Of a stretch of DNA of 64,000 nt, positions 23,877 to 32,504 are shown in pieces. This stretch comes from Candidatus Uhrbacteria bacterium (GTDB lineage: Bacteria > Patescibacteriota > Patescibacteriia > 2-12-FULL-60-25). Each line of letters begins with the position of its first letter. Within the stretch, counting starts at the first letter, position 1. The stretch covers positions 423,884-487,883 of the forward strand of contig QEVR01000002.1 in the NCBI GenBank assembly GCA_003576745.1. Reading direction: 5' to 3'. A model generated the notes under the pieces. The model was not told where the DNA came from and searched no databases. It saw nothing but the letters and a program-made list of their open reading frames with translations. A program made the translations under genes and the position numbers.

Positions 23877-26855
23877 CTATACTATCCCTAGTTCAACATC
23901 TTCCCCGTCAAGGGAAAATGTCATCGAGTCTTTCTGTTTTGGAAACGTATCAGGAATATCCAAATCATCCGCCTTGATCTGTTCCATCAGCATACCCATA
24001 GACGCCTGTATGACTTCGCGAAGCGCGGGATCGGCGGTCGCGGCATAGGCGCGAATGCGATCGGAGGGCTTTAGTCCGCGTTCCTTTCGCAGCGCCATAA
24101 ACCGGCGAATGAGTTCGCGAAGCTGACCCTTCGCCTTCAGCTCCGGCGTGAGGGCGGTATCAAGGACAACGGTTGTTTCGTCGCCGGGGTTCAAATCGAA
24201 TTCAACGGATTCCACATTCAGCTCGTCTTTCACGAGCGCGAGCAGATCGGTTTTGGCGGATAAACGATTTGCATCCATCCCATGCTTCATGCGGATTGTT
24301 GCGCGGGAAAGCGCCTGGCGGACGGGTATCTTGACGATGGCGCGCTGTTCCAGACCACGCGATACGATGTCCCTTACCCACGCCATGTCTTCCAAAAGTT
24401 TTTCATCGATGAGACGCGGATCCGCCTTGGGCCAGCGCTCCAAATGCACGGAGGCTTTCGGCCCCTCGAGATCCATATAGAGACGCTCGGCCATAAAGGG
24501 AGCCGAAGGCGCCATGAGCATGGAAAAATCGAGCAGGACCTCGCGAATCGTTTTGAGCGCATCCAAACGTTCATACGCGTCCGCACCACGCATGCGATCT
24601 CGCGAACGCCGAAGCCACCAGGTGGATACGTCATCCACGAATGCGGAAAGCGGCCGGACGGCACGGACGATTTCGTATCGTTCATAGGCATCCGTCACGT
24701 CTTGAATAAGACCGTGCAGGCGCGCATAGAGCCACCGGTCGAGGACATGCGCGCTCCTCGGCTTTGCGAGCTCAATGCGGTCGGTTCCGGCATAGGTCTT
24801 ATAAAAGACGCTCACGTTCCAAAGGATATTCAGGAATTTGCGGACAACATCGTCGATCTCGCTCTCCGAAAAATTCAGCTGCTCCCCGTCCACCACGGGG
24901 GAGGAAAGGATATAGGTGCGAAATGCATCCGCGCCGTAGGTGTTCAGAATCTCCCACGGATCGGGATAGTTTCCAAGCGATTTCGACATTTTTTTGCCGT
25001 CCTCGGCCATTATGAGGCCGGTCACGACGACGTCCTTAAACGCGGGCTTGCCGAAAAGAGCCGTGGAAAGAACGTGAAGGACATAAAACCAGCCGCGCGT
25101 TTGATCCTGCGCTTCGCCGATAAAGTCCGCGGGAAAGTGAGACTCGAACCGCGCTTTGTTCTCGAACGGATAATGCTCCGAGGCGTACGGCATGGATCCG
25201 GATTCGAACCAGCAATCGAACACATCCGGAATGCGATGCATGGTGCCGTCGCAGGATGCGCAGGAAAGCGTGACGGCGTCGATGGCCGGCCGGTGCAAAT
25301 CAAGATGTTCTGGAAAGGTGCCGGCAACAGCTTTTTTCCGGAGGTCCTTCAGGGATCCGATAATTTCGCGCGCATCGCAGGATCCGCATTCCCATACCGG
25401 AATGGGCGCGCCCCAAAAACGGGTGCGGGACAAATTCCAATCCGGCGCCGTTTCCAAGCCATGACCGAAACGCCCGTCTTTCAGATGAGCCGGATGCCAA
25501 TTGATGCGCTTGGCCGCATCGAGCAATTTGGGTTTCAAGGCCGTTACGTCCACAAACCACCCCGGCAGAGCGCGATACATGAGCGGGTCCTTGCTTCTGG
25601 GATCGATGGGAACGCTGTGAGCGATGTCTTCCCGACGATAGAGGAGGCCGCGGGATGCCAAGTTTTCCATGATGGGATTGTTCGCTTCCGCATACTCCAT
25701 CCCCGCCACAAATCCAGCCTCTTCGCGGAATCGTCCCTGCTCGTCCAGCGCGTCGATAAAAGACAGTCCGCGCTCATGACCGATCTGGTTGTCTTCCTCG
25801 CCGTAGGCAGGCGCAATATGCACAATGCCCGTGCCGTCCGTGTCGCTCACGTATCGGGCCGTCACCACGTGGTGTCCGTTTTTCACAGGATAAAAATCAT
25901 ACGGCGGCTCATAACGGATTCCTTCCAGCTCTTCTCCCCGGTGCCGCTCGACGATTTCGAAGGGCATGGTGTTATGTTCGCCGAACTGATGCGGATCATC
26001 CAGAGGGTAATACTGCTTGAGTATTTCGTTCATCCGGGTTTCCGCGAATGTAAAGTATTCTCCGGTCTCGTTCATGCGGACCGTGACGTATACCATATTC
26101 GGATGCACGGCGAGCGCCACATTCGATGGAAGTGTCCAGGGCGTGGTGGTCCAGGCAAGCAAAAACGACGACTCCTTCTCTTTGATTTTGAATTTCACCG
26201 TGACGGCCGGATCAATTTTTTCCGCATAGGAATTATCCATGTTGATCTCAAAATTCGCGAGCGGCGTGGCGCGCTTCGGCGAATAGAGCATGGTTTTATG
26301 TCCCTTGTAGATATGTCCCTTTTTCACCAATTCAGAAAATACCCACCACACGCTTTCAATATAGTCGTCGTCAAGCGTACGATAGGCGTTTTCCATGTCT
26401 ACCCAGCGGCCGACGCGCCGGATATATTTTCCCCATTCCCCCACATACCGGAAAACCGAACTGCGGCAGGATTCCGTGAATTTTTGAATGCCGAAGGCGC
26501 AAACCTCTTCTTTCGATGCAAGACCCTCCTCCTTTTCTACGAGCCATTCCACCGGCAGGCCGTGGCAGTCCCACCCCCAGCGGCGAAGCACGCGATATCC
26601 CTGCATGGTCTTATATCGTGGAATAACATCTTTTATGACGCTCTGAAGAAGATGGCCGTAATGCGGCAAACCTGTTGCAAACGGCGGGCCGTCATAAAAA
26701 ACAAACGGTTTATGTTCGGGCCGCTCCTCAATGGATCGTTCGAATATCTTCTTTTTCTCCCAATACGAAGCGATAGCTTCTTCCATCGCCGCAAAATCCG
26801 GACGCCCCTGGCCCGGTTGCTTTCCGCCGGAAGGTTCCGCTTTCTTCTTGGCCAT
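23877..26855 (-). CDS. ileS: Isoleucyl-tRNA synthetase
   Basis: Class I synthetase of 992 residues from ATG 26855 (MAKKKAEPSGGKQ). It has PFVFYDGPPFATGLPHYGHLL (HIGH-type motif) near residue 50, the CP1 editing domain with TTPWTLPSNVALAVHP, the tryptophan motif GWFYVLHVLSTALF, the KMSKS loop in DGKKMSKSLGNYPDP near residue 600, and a helical anticodon-binding domain. Two CxxC pairs (CGSC, CASC) lie in the middle. Promoter TTGACC-17-CATCCT ends 10 bp before the ATG. No T-box leader is present. Confidence 0.97.
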   Translation of the reverse strand: MAKKKAEPSGGKQPGQGRPDFAAMEEAIASYWEKKKIFERSIEERPEHKPFVFYDGPPFATGLPHYGHLLQSVIKDVIPRYKTMQGYRVLRRWGWDCHGLPVEWLVEKEEGLASKEEVCAFGIQKFTESCRSSVFRYVGEWGKYIRRVGRWVDMENAYRTLDDDYIESVWWVFSELVKKGHIYKGHKTMLYSPKRATPLANFEINMDNSYAEKIDPAVTVKFKIKEKESSFLLAWTTTPWTLPSNVALAVHPNMVYVTVRMNETGEYFTFAETRMNEILKQYYPLDDPHQFGEHNTMPFEIVERHRGEELEGIRYEPPYDFYPVKNGHHVVTARYVSDTDGTGIVHIAPAYGEEDNQIGHERGLSFIDALDEQGRFREEAGFVAGMEYAEANNPIMENLASRGLLYRREDIAHSVPIDPRSKDPLMYRALPGWFVDVTALKPKLLDAAKRINWHPAHLKDGRFGHGLETAPDWNLSRTRFWGAPIPVWECGSCDAREIIGSLKDLRKKAVAGTFPEHLDLHRPAIDAVTLSCASCDGTMHRIPDVFDCWFESGSMPYASEHYPFENKARFESHFPADFIGEAQDQTRGWFYVLHVLSTALFGKPAFKDVVVTGLIMAEDGKKMSKSLGNYPDPWEILNTYGADAFRTYILSSPVVDGEQLNFSESEIDDVVRKFLNILWNVSVFYKTYAGTDRIELAKPRSAHVLDRWLYARLHGLIQDVTDAYERYEIVRAVRPLSAFVDDVSTWWLRRSRDRMRGADAYERLDALKTIREVLLDFSMLMAPSAPFMAERLYMDLEGPKASVHLERWPKADPRLIDEKLLEDMAWVRDIVSRGLEQRAIVKIPVRQALSRATIRMKHGMDANRLSAKTDLLALVKDELNVESVEFDLNPGDETTVVLDTALTPELKAKGQLRELIRRFMALRKERGLKPSDRIRAYAATADPALREVIQASMGMLMEQIKADDLDIPDTFPKQKDSMTFSLDGEDVELGIV

Positions 26856-26865
26856 AATGTGCTCA

Positions 26866-26894
26866 AGGATGCGGTGTTTTGTACGGTTGGTCAA
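26866..26894 (-). promoter_or_regulatory. ileS promoter, apparently leaderless
   Basis: Minus strand TTGACC (26894-26889), a 17-bp spacer, CATCCT (26871-26866), 10 bp to ATG 26855. Confidence 0.65.
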
Positions 26895-26919
26895 GGCGGG
26901 GTGGCAAGGATGTTGGGCC

Positions 26920-27060
26920 ATAACTCGGGTCTCGGGTGAAGCTTTTAGCAATTCGCAAAAGGCACAGGGCCAAGGGCAAAGGGCAAAAGGCATGGGTTAC
27001 GGGTCTCGGGGTTCGGGGAGAATTTTGCTCCCCCCACGCCCTACTCCCTCCTCCCCCTAT
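26920..27060. repeat. Intergenic word-repeat block F
   Basis: Between divergent ileS and rpiB. It contains CTCGGGTCTCGGGTG, AAAGGCACAGGGCCAAGGGC words, GGGTTACGGGTCTCGGGG, the shared hairpin GGGGA-GAATTTTGC-TCCCC and CCCTACTCCCTCCTCCCCC before the rpiB promoter. Confidence 0.7.
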
Positions 27061-27074
27061 GCTATCCTTTCCCC

Positions 27075-27509
27075 ATGAAAAACCCGACGATCTACATCGG
27101 TGCGGACCACGCCGGATTTACGCTCAAAGAAAAACTGCTCCCGCTGCTCCGGAAACACGGGTATGACGTACAGGATATGACGCCCGGCTTTATGGAAGGC
27201 GACGATTATCCTCCGATCGGAAAAACTCTTGCCCGCAGAATCGCGGGGTCGAAATCCAAAGGTATTTTGGTGTGCGGCAGCGGCGTGGGCGTGGCGATTG
27301 CCGCAAACCGCATAAAGGGGGCGCGTGCCGTGGAGGCGCATTCCGAGCATCAGGTAAAAAAAGCTCGCGAACACAATGACGTAAACATCCTCACGCTCGG
27401 GGGATGGAACACCACGCCCGCGAAAGCGTTATCACTCATCCGGACATTCATGCAAACGCCGTTTTCATCGGCAGAGCGGCATCGAAGACGGGTGAAACAG
27501 CTTGGATGA
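27075..27509 (+). CDS. rpiB: RpiB/LacAB-family sugar-phosphate isomerase
   Basis: It probably interconverts ribose 5-phosphate and ribulose 5-phosphate. 144 residues: IYIGADHAGFTLKEKLLPLL at the N-terminus (substrate-contacting DHAG), the conserved VCGSGVGVAIAANRIKGARA (catalytic Cys about residue 66), then HNDVNILTLGGW. Typical length. Its neighbours rpe and transketolase support a pentose-phosphate role. TATCCT (27063-27068) lies 6 bp before the ATG and there is no Shine-Dalgarno, the clearest leaderless arrangement on the plus strand. Confidence 0.95.
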   Translation: MKNPTIYIGADHAGFTLKEKLLPLLRKHGYDVQDMTPGFMEGDDYPPIGKTLARRIAGSKSKGILVCGSGVGVAIAANRIKGARAVEAHSEHQVKKAREHNDVNILTLGGWNTTPAKALSLIRTFMQTPFSSAERHRRRVKQLG

Positions 27510-27857
27510 CGGTTATGAGCCGTGCGGGATGCGCGGACAGGAAGTTAGGAAGTGGGGTGTGGGGTGTGGGACGTAGGACGTGGGAAATGGGTCATGTGGT
27601 TTGCGGGATGCGCTCAAAACCCGAGACCCAAAACCCGTTCCTCTGGCCTTTGCTCTTTCACATCCGTTCTAGGGTGTCAGGGTTGCTGAGTTCTAGAGTT
27701 TTTCTTTCCCACCATGGAACCCTAACACCCTGATACTCTTGAACGACTGCAATGCCAAAAATCCCATCTATCACCTTCCTCCGAACCCGCATACTTTCCT
27801 CATAACCCGCGTTCCACGCCCACGCACCTCTCCCAACTTTTTACCCGCCCTGCCCGT
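27510..27857. repeat. Intergenic word-repeat block G with an imperfect palindrome
   Basis: Gap of 348 bp between rpiB and rpe. The left part has GGGGTGTGGGGTGTGGGACG, TAGGACGTGGGAAATGGG and CAAAACCCGAGACCC words. The centre has an inverted repeat: AGGGTGTCAGGGTT (27671-27684) with AACCCTAACACCCT (27718-27731), 13 of 14 paired. The right part is pyrimidine-rich up to ATG 27858. No coding frame is seen. Confidence 0.65.
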
Positions 27858-28526
27858 ATGACTATCGAAATCATTCCCGCAATTTTGGCATCATCCCGCG
27901 CGGCATTCAAACGAAAACTCCAGCTCATGGAAGGCGTCGCGCCCGCGGTGCAGGTGGATATTATGGACGGAAAACTCGTGCCGAATGAGACGTGGCATGA
28001 AGCGGGAGACGTGGCAGCATGGAAATACCATTTTCGATACGAATTGCATTTGATGGTAGAAGACCCGATTCCGGAAATCGAACGATGGAAATCCGTCCGC
28101 GGCTTCACGCGCGCCATTATCCATGCGGAAGCTCCCATTAGGATAACGCAGGCGCTGAATTGGATTCAGGATCACGGATTGGAGGCCGGATTGGCGATTT
28201 CGCCGGGCACGAGCCTTGCCGCTGTGGAACAGCATCTAAAACGCGTTGATATGGCGCTCGTGATGGGAGGAAAGCCCGGCTTTTCCGGCCAGCGCCACAA
28301 TCCGAAACGACTTGATGTTGTCCGAAATATACGAAAGCGCTATCCGAACCTTCCCATTGGCTTTGATATCGGCGTGAATGCGCGAACGGTGCCGGCGCTT
28401 GTGGCAGCAGGCGCGACAAGACTCTGCGCCGCCAGTGCCATTTTTCAAAACCGGTCGCCGAAGCTCGCGTATAAAAAGCTGCTCGCAGCGGCGCGCGACG
28501 CGAACGCGAATGCGCCGGACGCTTGA
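27858..28526 (+). CDS. rpe: Ribulose-phosphate 3-epimerase family protein
   Basis: A TIM-barrel epimerase interconverting ribulose 5-phosphate and xylulose 5-phosphate. 222 residues: IIPAILASSRAAFKRKL, VQVDIMDGKLVPN (metal and catalytic Asp), YELHLMVEDPIPEI, MGGKPGFSGQRHNP and GFDIGVNARTVPALVAAGATRLCAASAIF. The usual VDGGIN is replaced by FDIGVN, which keeps the aspartate. N-terminal SIL/SAD segments are altered, so a related pentulose or hexulose phosphate is possible. It precedes a coupled membrane gene. Confidence 0.88.
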   Translation: MTIEIIPAILASSRAAFKRKLQLMEGVAPAVQVDIMDGKLVPNETWHEAGDVAAWKYHFRYELHLMVEDPIPEIERWKSVRGFTRAIIHAEAPIRITQALNWIQDHGLEAGLAISPGTSLAAVEQHLKRVDMALVMGGKPGFSGQRHNPKRLDVVRNIRKRYPNLPIGFDIGVNARTVPALVAAGATRLCAASAIFQNRSPKLAYKKLLAAARDANANAPDA

Positions 28527-28945
28527 CCGGCAAAACATTCTTTTTTAGGCTCCAATTCGTGGAGGCTGTGTTCATCCTCGCGCTCCTTCTCGGACTCTGT
28601 GCCGTTGCATGGATGACGAATGCCCTTGCACGCGCCCTCTCGTGCGAGCACACAGAGCCTGCGTGCATTGCGCGCACCTTCTCATATAACGGCATCATCC
28701 CGGCGTTGCGCGATATTCCGGAATTCCGGTCGTCCATCGGACATTTCGAGGTCCGTATCGGCAGATGCAAGCAGTGCCTGGAACCGGAATTCTTTTGCGC
28801 CGTCAGGGTGGAAGGCGAACAAGATACGCGACGCTGCCCCACAGAGCTCGCCCTCGGCTGCGCCGACCATGCTATGCGCAGCGCAATGATTCTGGCGCTC
28901 ATGGATTATCGGGCATCGACCATGTCCCTGCGATCCAGACCCTAG
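28523..28945 (+). CDS. Membrane-anchored Cys-containing hypothetical protein
   Basis: About 140 residues if it starts at TTG 28523, which overlaps the rpe stop (TTGA); GTG 28562 or 28568 would also be possible. One N-terminal transmembrane helix (FVEAVFILALLLGLCAVAW) is followed by an extracytoplasmic domain with seven cysteines, including CKQC (about 81-84) and paired C...C spacings. This suggests disulfides or a redox/metal site. There is no signal-cleavage motif. It is followed by a terminator. I do not recognise the family; the start is uncertain. Confidence 0.6.
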   Translation: MTGKTFFFRLQFVEAVFILALLLGLCAVAWMTNALARALSCEHTEPACIARTFSYNGIIPALRDIPEFRSSIGHFEVRIGRCKQCLEPEFFCAVRVEGEQDTRRCPTELALGCADHAMRSAMILALMDYRASTMSLRSRP

Positions 28946-28970
28946 CCCCTGCCTTTCGGCGGGGGCGTTT
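28945..28970 (+). terminator. Intrinsic terminator
   Basis: GCCCCTGCC / GGCGGGGGC with loop TTTC and a GTTTGTG tail, after the Cys-containing membrane gene. Confidence 0.75.
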
Positions 28971-29000
28971 GTGTTCATGGTATCCTAAGCCACGAACCGT

Positions 29001-30083
29001 ATGCGGAACGCCCTTCTTTTTTCCCTCGTCCTCGCCCTCCTTTTGGGAGCGGCGCCCGTGCGCATCGCGCATGCCGCGATTCTCCCTTCGGATCTCGTGC
29101 GTTCATTCGATGTGGATACGATTTATTACGTTTCTCCCGCGGACGGCAAACGATACAGCTTTCCCTCCGTCGGCGTTTATCATACCTGGTACGCGAATTT
29201 TGAACGGGTAGCATTCGTTTCCGCGGAGGAATTGGCGGCGATTCCGTTCGGAGGCGTGGTATATGTGCGGCCGGGGTCCGCCATGGTAAAAGTGACGACC
29301 GATCCCAAAACCTATGCCGTCGCGGCAGGCGGAAAGCTCCGCCATGTCGCGAATGAGGAAGCGGCCGCGAGCGTGTATGGCGCGGACTGGAACACGCATA
29401 TTATCGACATCGATCAGGCATTTTTCGCGAATTACGATATCGGCGCGACGGTGGCGGGGGCCGATGACTATGTCCCCGCATACGAACTCCACATGAACGG
29501 AGAAATTTTTCAGACACTTGATCGGCCGGCCGGGGGAGCGGGCGCCGCGCCCCAGAGCATGAACGGAACACTGCCTTCGTCCATCGGCGCAGGATCAGGA
29601 TTCTACGCCGAAACCGCTATGCTCTCACCGTCGAATGCCGACCGCATGCTTCTGGCCGCGAACGATGTTGTATTCGCGCGATGCGAAACAAGCGTATGCG
29701 CGGGCGTAGCCGGACCCTTTTTTAACGCGGAAAATATCAAGGTCGAAAGTTATGCATGTGATGCATATCGAACATGCCGGCGAACCGCGCTCGGTTCCGT
29801 TCATATTCTGCCATCATCGTCCATGCCGAACTTGTCCGTGAACTTCGATCATCATATAGGAACCAAAACGGCCACGCTCACGCTCGCGGCCTCGGGCGGC
29901 ACGCCGTCGCATATCTCCATTACCCGCGAAGCGGGGCAAACAACGACCTGCGCGAATACGAATGTCTGCCAAACAGAAAGCCCCCCGCTTTCCCTTGGCC
30001 CATACACCTATACTGCCCTTGCCTGCGACGAGGCTCGCCGTTGCGTGTTTGCGGATCCCATAACCATCGGCCCTTTGTATTAA
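29001..30083 (+). CDS. Secreted paralogue 1 with shared N-terminal module
   Basis: 360 residues. Signal peptide LLFSLVLALLLGAAPVRIAHA, then a module of about 140 residues also found in the next two genes: LPSDLVRSF, YYVSPADGKRYSFPSVGVYHTWYANF, VYVRPGSAMVKVTTDPKTYAV, GGKLRHVANEEAAASVYG and IIDIDQAFFANYDIG. After a Gly/Ala linker the C-terminal region differs: CETSVCAG, CDAYRTC, TTTCANTNVC and CDEARRC. Four closely spaced Cys pairs suggest disulfide-bonded repeats. TATCCT lies 14 bp before ATG 29001. Extracellular location is inferred from the signal peptide; the function is unknown. Confidence 0.8.
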   Translation: MRNALLFSLVLALLLGAAPVRIAHAAILPSDLVRSFDVDTIYYVSPADGKRYSFPSVGVYHTWYANFERVAFVSAEELAAIPFGGVVYVRPGSAMVKVTTDPKTYAVAAGGKLRHVANEEAAASVYGADWNTHIIDIDQAFFANYDIGATVAGADDYVPAYELHMNGEIFQTLDRPAGGAGAAPQSMNGTLPSSIGAGSGFYAETAMLSPSNADRMLLAANDVVFARCETSVCAGVAGPFFNAENIKVESYACDAYRTCRRTALGSVHILPSSSMPNLSVNFDHHIGTKTATLTLAASGGTPSHISITREAGQTTTCANTNVCQTESPPLSLGPYTYTALACDEARRCVFADPITIGPLY

Positions 30084-30102
30084 CATCGCCTCCTCGCCGA
30101 AA

Positions 30103-30128
30103 GCCTCCCGTAGCGCGGGGGGCGTTTT
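30103..30128 (+). terminator. Intrinsic terminator after paralogue 1
   Basis: GCC(T)CCCG / CGGG(G)GGC hairpin with a TTTTC tail. Confidence 0.65.
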
Positions 30129-30146
30129 CGTGTAAGATATAGGCAT

Positions 30147-31553
30147 ATGAAACGATGCCTCTTTTTCCTCTCCGTCGCTTTGGGCCTTCTATCCGTTGCT
30201 GGCGCGAACGCCGCAACGCTTTCCCCCGGCGATCTCATAAAGGCCTCCGGGTCTGCCGTGTACTATTACGGCGCGGACGGGACGCGCCTCGCATTCCCGA
30301 ATGAAAAAACGTATTTCACGTGGTATGCAGACTTCTCGTCGGTGAAAACCGTTACTGATGCGGAGCTCGCGGCCATTCCGTACGAAGGCAAGGTCGTCAC
30401 CTACCGCCCGGGTACGCGAATGCTAAAACTCACCACCGATCCAAAGGTGTATGCCGTAGGTCCGAAAAATGAACTGCGCTGGATCACAAATGAACAGATC
30501 GCGGGCGAGCTATTCGGAAGCGGCTGGGCCATGCAGGTGGACGATCTTCCCGATGCCTTCTTTGTTTTTTACAATATCGGATCGAGTATTGCGCAGGCAT
30601 CCGAATACAGTGCCGATGCGCTGAAAAACGAGGCGCAAAATATCGGCGATCTCGCCCCCGCGCCGTCGCCCGAACCCGGACCCCTTCCCGAACCCGAACC
30701 GAGTCCCCTGTCATTCAATCTCACCATGACGCCGAGCAAAGCCGAAGCTCAACCGAATGAGGGCGTAGATCTTTTGGCGCAGACGAATTATCCGGGACAA
30801 ATACAGACCCTCGATATTTTCGTAAACGGCAATCTGTATACGTCATGCGCATCCGTCACCAGCTGTTCCATCTCGTGGAAAATCCCAACCATCTCCTATG
30901 CCGCGGAATACGTGTATACGGCGCGTCTCGTGACCATGAACGAGGGGACATTTGAGGCGACCGGAAAAACGGCCGTGGTCATGGAGCCGCTCCATGCGTC
31001 CATCCAGGTGAACCTGGAACGCGAAACGATACGGCCGAATCAAATCGCCTATGTCCGTTCGCAGGTGGTGCAGGGCCTGACCGCCGCAAAGAATGAAATT
31101 GTCATAGACGGCGTGGCCGTAAAAGCGTGCACCTCGACGCCCGGCGATTGTCGGTACCAGGATTATGTAGCGGGGGAAATCGGTTCCACGCATCAAGTAT
31201 ATGCGCGCGTGGAAACGCCGGACGGTCTCAAGTACCGGAGCGCGGCAAAGACCCTGACCATCGCGGAGAATGATACGCCCATCATCACGCTCGGGACGAG
31301 CCTCGGTTCCATATATCCGTCCGAAACCGTCGAGGTTCATGCCGTGGCGAATGATGATGATGGCGTGGACTATGTCGAGATCCTGTATGAGGAACAAGTG
31401 ATGGCGCATTGCATCGGCGCACTTCCCTGTTTTGTGTATATCGGGCCATTCAAGGACAAGCCGAGCGGAACCGTGCTGGAATTCAAAGCGCGCGCCGCGG
31501 ATTTGCTCGGCGCGATGGGCGAAACCACGGGCGGATACGTTCTTCTGAAGTAG
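30147..31553 (+). CDS. Secreted paralogue 2 with Ig-like C-terminal domains
   Basis: 468 residues. Signal peptide ends near AGANA; then the shared module: LSPGDLIKASGSAVYYYGADGT, FPNEKTYFTWYADFSSVKTV, TYRPGTRMLKLTTDPKVYAV, ELRWITNEQIAGELFGSGW and DLPDAFFVFYNIGSSI. A Pro/Glu linker (PSPEPGPLPEPEPSP) leads to about three Ig-like beta domains with repeated Cys pairs (CASVTSC, CTSTPGDC, CIGALPC), resembling the Cys motifs of paralogue 1. It lies 63 bp after paralogue 1. Probably a surface or secreted adhesion/binding protein; the ligand is unknown. Confidence 0.82.
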   Translation: MKRCLFFLSVALGLLSVAGANAATLSPGDLIKASGSAVYYYGADGTRLAFPNEKTYFTWYADFSSVKTVTDAELAAIPYEGKVVTYRPGTRMLKLTTDPKVYAVGPKNELRWITNEQIAGELFGSGWAMQVDDLPDAFFVFYNIGSSIAQASEYSADALKNEAQNIGDLAPAPSPEPGPLPEPEPSPLSFNLTMTPSKAEAQPNEGVDLLAQTNYPGQIQTLDIFVNGNLYTSCASVTSCSISWKIPTISYAAEYVYTARLVTMNEGTFEATGKTAVVMEPLHASIQVNLERETIRPNQIAYVRSQVVQGLTAAKNEIVIDGVAVKACTSTPGDCRYQDYVAGEIGSTHQVYARVETPDGLKYRSAAKTLTIAENDTPIITLGTSLGSIYPSETVEVHAVANDDDGVDYVEILYEEQVMAHCIGALPCFVYIGPFKDKPSGTVLEFKARAADLLGAMGETTGGYVLLK

Positions 31554-31624
31554 CGCATCATCCGTTGACGTCCCCCGGTATTGCGGGCATCATAACAATC
31601 ACATTTATTCATTCTTCACCATAT

Positions 31625-32419
31625 ATGATGAAACGACTCCTTACATTCATCGCGGGCATTGCCGTGTTCGCGACCAGCGTTCTGCCCACGAGCGCGGCCA
31701 CGACGGACGTTGCCTTAAGCCCCGGCGATCTTATTACAAGCAATCAAACGCAGGCGGTGTATTATTACGCCCCGGACGGCCGCCGGTATGTGTTCCCGAA
31801 TGAAAAGACCTATTTCACATGGTATCCGGATTTTTCGACGGTTAAGGTGATTGACCATGGCAGGCTCTCCACCCTCCCGCTCGGCCGCAGCAATGTCACC
31901 TATCGCCCGGGCGTAAAAATGGTAAAGATCACCACGGATCCGCGCACCTATGTTGTGGAACGCGGCGGCATTCTGCGTCATGTTACGAGCGAGGAACTCG
32001 CCAAAACGCTGTATGGCACCAATTGGAAGGACAAGATCGAGGACGTCCCGGATGCGTTCTTCTCCAATTACAAAGTCGGAACGCAAATCGACACGGCATC
32101 CCAGTACAGCCCGGCGGACGTCACGAATACCACGGCAACCATTACGCAGGATAAGAGCTTCGACGACACCATCGCAACCATCTCCATCGGAAATATTTCT
32201 AATGGATTCGTGCCGAAGAGCCTTACCATCAAAAAGAACACGCGCGTAACCTGGGTCAATCGCGACATTGCGGATCATACGGTTACAGGGACCGGATTCA
32301 ATTCCGGCAATATCCCCGCGGACGGCGAATTCAGCTATACCTTTAAGAACGTGGGGTCGTACAACTACTCCTGCTCCATTCACCCGAGCATGACGGCGAC
32401 GATCAACGTGGTGGAATAA
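31625..32419 (+). CDS. Secreted paralogue 3 with C-terminal cupredoxin domain
   Basis: 264 residues. The signal peptide (RLLTFIAGIAVFATSVLPTSAA) is followed by the same module: LSPGDLITS, AVYYYAPDGRRYVFPNEKTYFTWYPDF, TYRPGVKMVKITTDPRTYVV, GGILRHVTSEELAKTLYG and DVPDAFFSNYKVG. The last 90 residues are a plastocyanin-like fold: NISNGFVPKSLTIKKNTRVTW, then DHTVTG and YNYSCSIHPSM. These give the classical type-1 copper ligands His, Cys, His, Met. It is therefore probably a blue-copper electron carrier or copper binder outside the cell. First of two adjacent ATGs used. Confidence 0.88.
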   Translation: MMKRLLTFIAGIAVFATSVLPTSAATTDVALSPGDLITSNQTQAVYYYAPDGRRYVFPNEKTYFTWYPDFSTVKVIDHGRLSTLPLGRSNVTYRPGVKMVKITTDPRTYVVERGGILRHVTSEELAKTLYGTNWKDKIEDVPDAFFSNYKVGTQIDTASQYSPADVTNTTATITQDKSFDDTIATISIGNISNGFVPKSLTIKKNTRVTWVNRDIADHTVTGTGFNSGNIPADGEFSYTFKNVGSYNYSCSIHPSMTATINVVE

Positions 32420-32440
32420 GCCCTTGCCCGCCAAAGATGC

Positions 32441-32470
32441 AACACCCCCGCTCCCGCGGGGGTGTTTTTT
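32441..32470 (+). terminator. Intrinsic terminator after paralogue 3
   Basis: AACACCCCCGC / GCGGGGGTGTT with a TCCC loop and T-run. Confidence 0.9.
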
Positions 32471-32504
32471 CGATTATGCCCATGACTGCTACAATGGTCC
32501 GCAT

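Noticed and set aside
26856-26925. T-box leader ahead of ileS
   Set aside because: A promoter ends 10 bp before the start, so no room for a leader; no T-box sequence is seen.
24282-26939. A long plus-strand open frame (about 885 codons) opposite ileS
   Set aside because: It is the antisense shadow of a certain synthetase gene; codon use and composition reflect the ileS frame.
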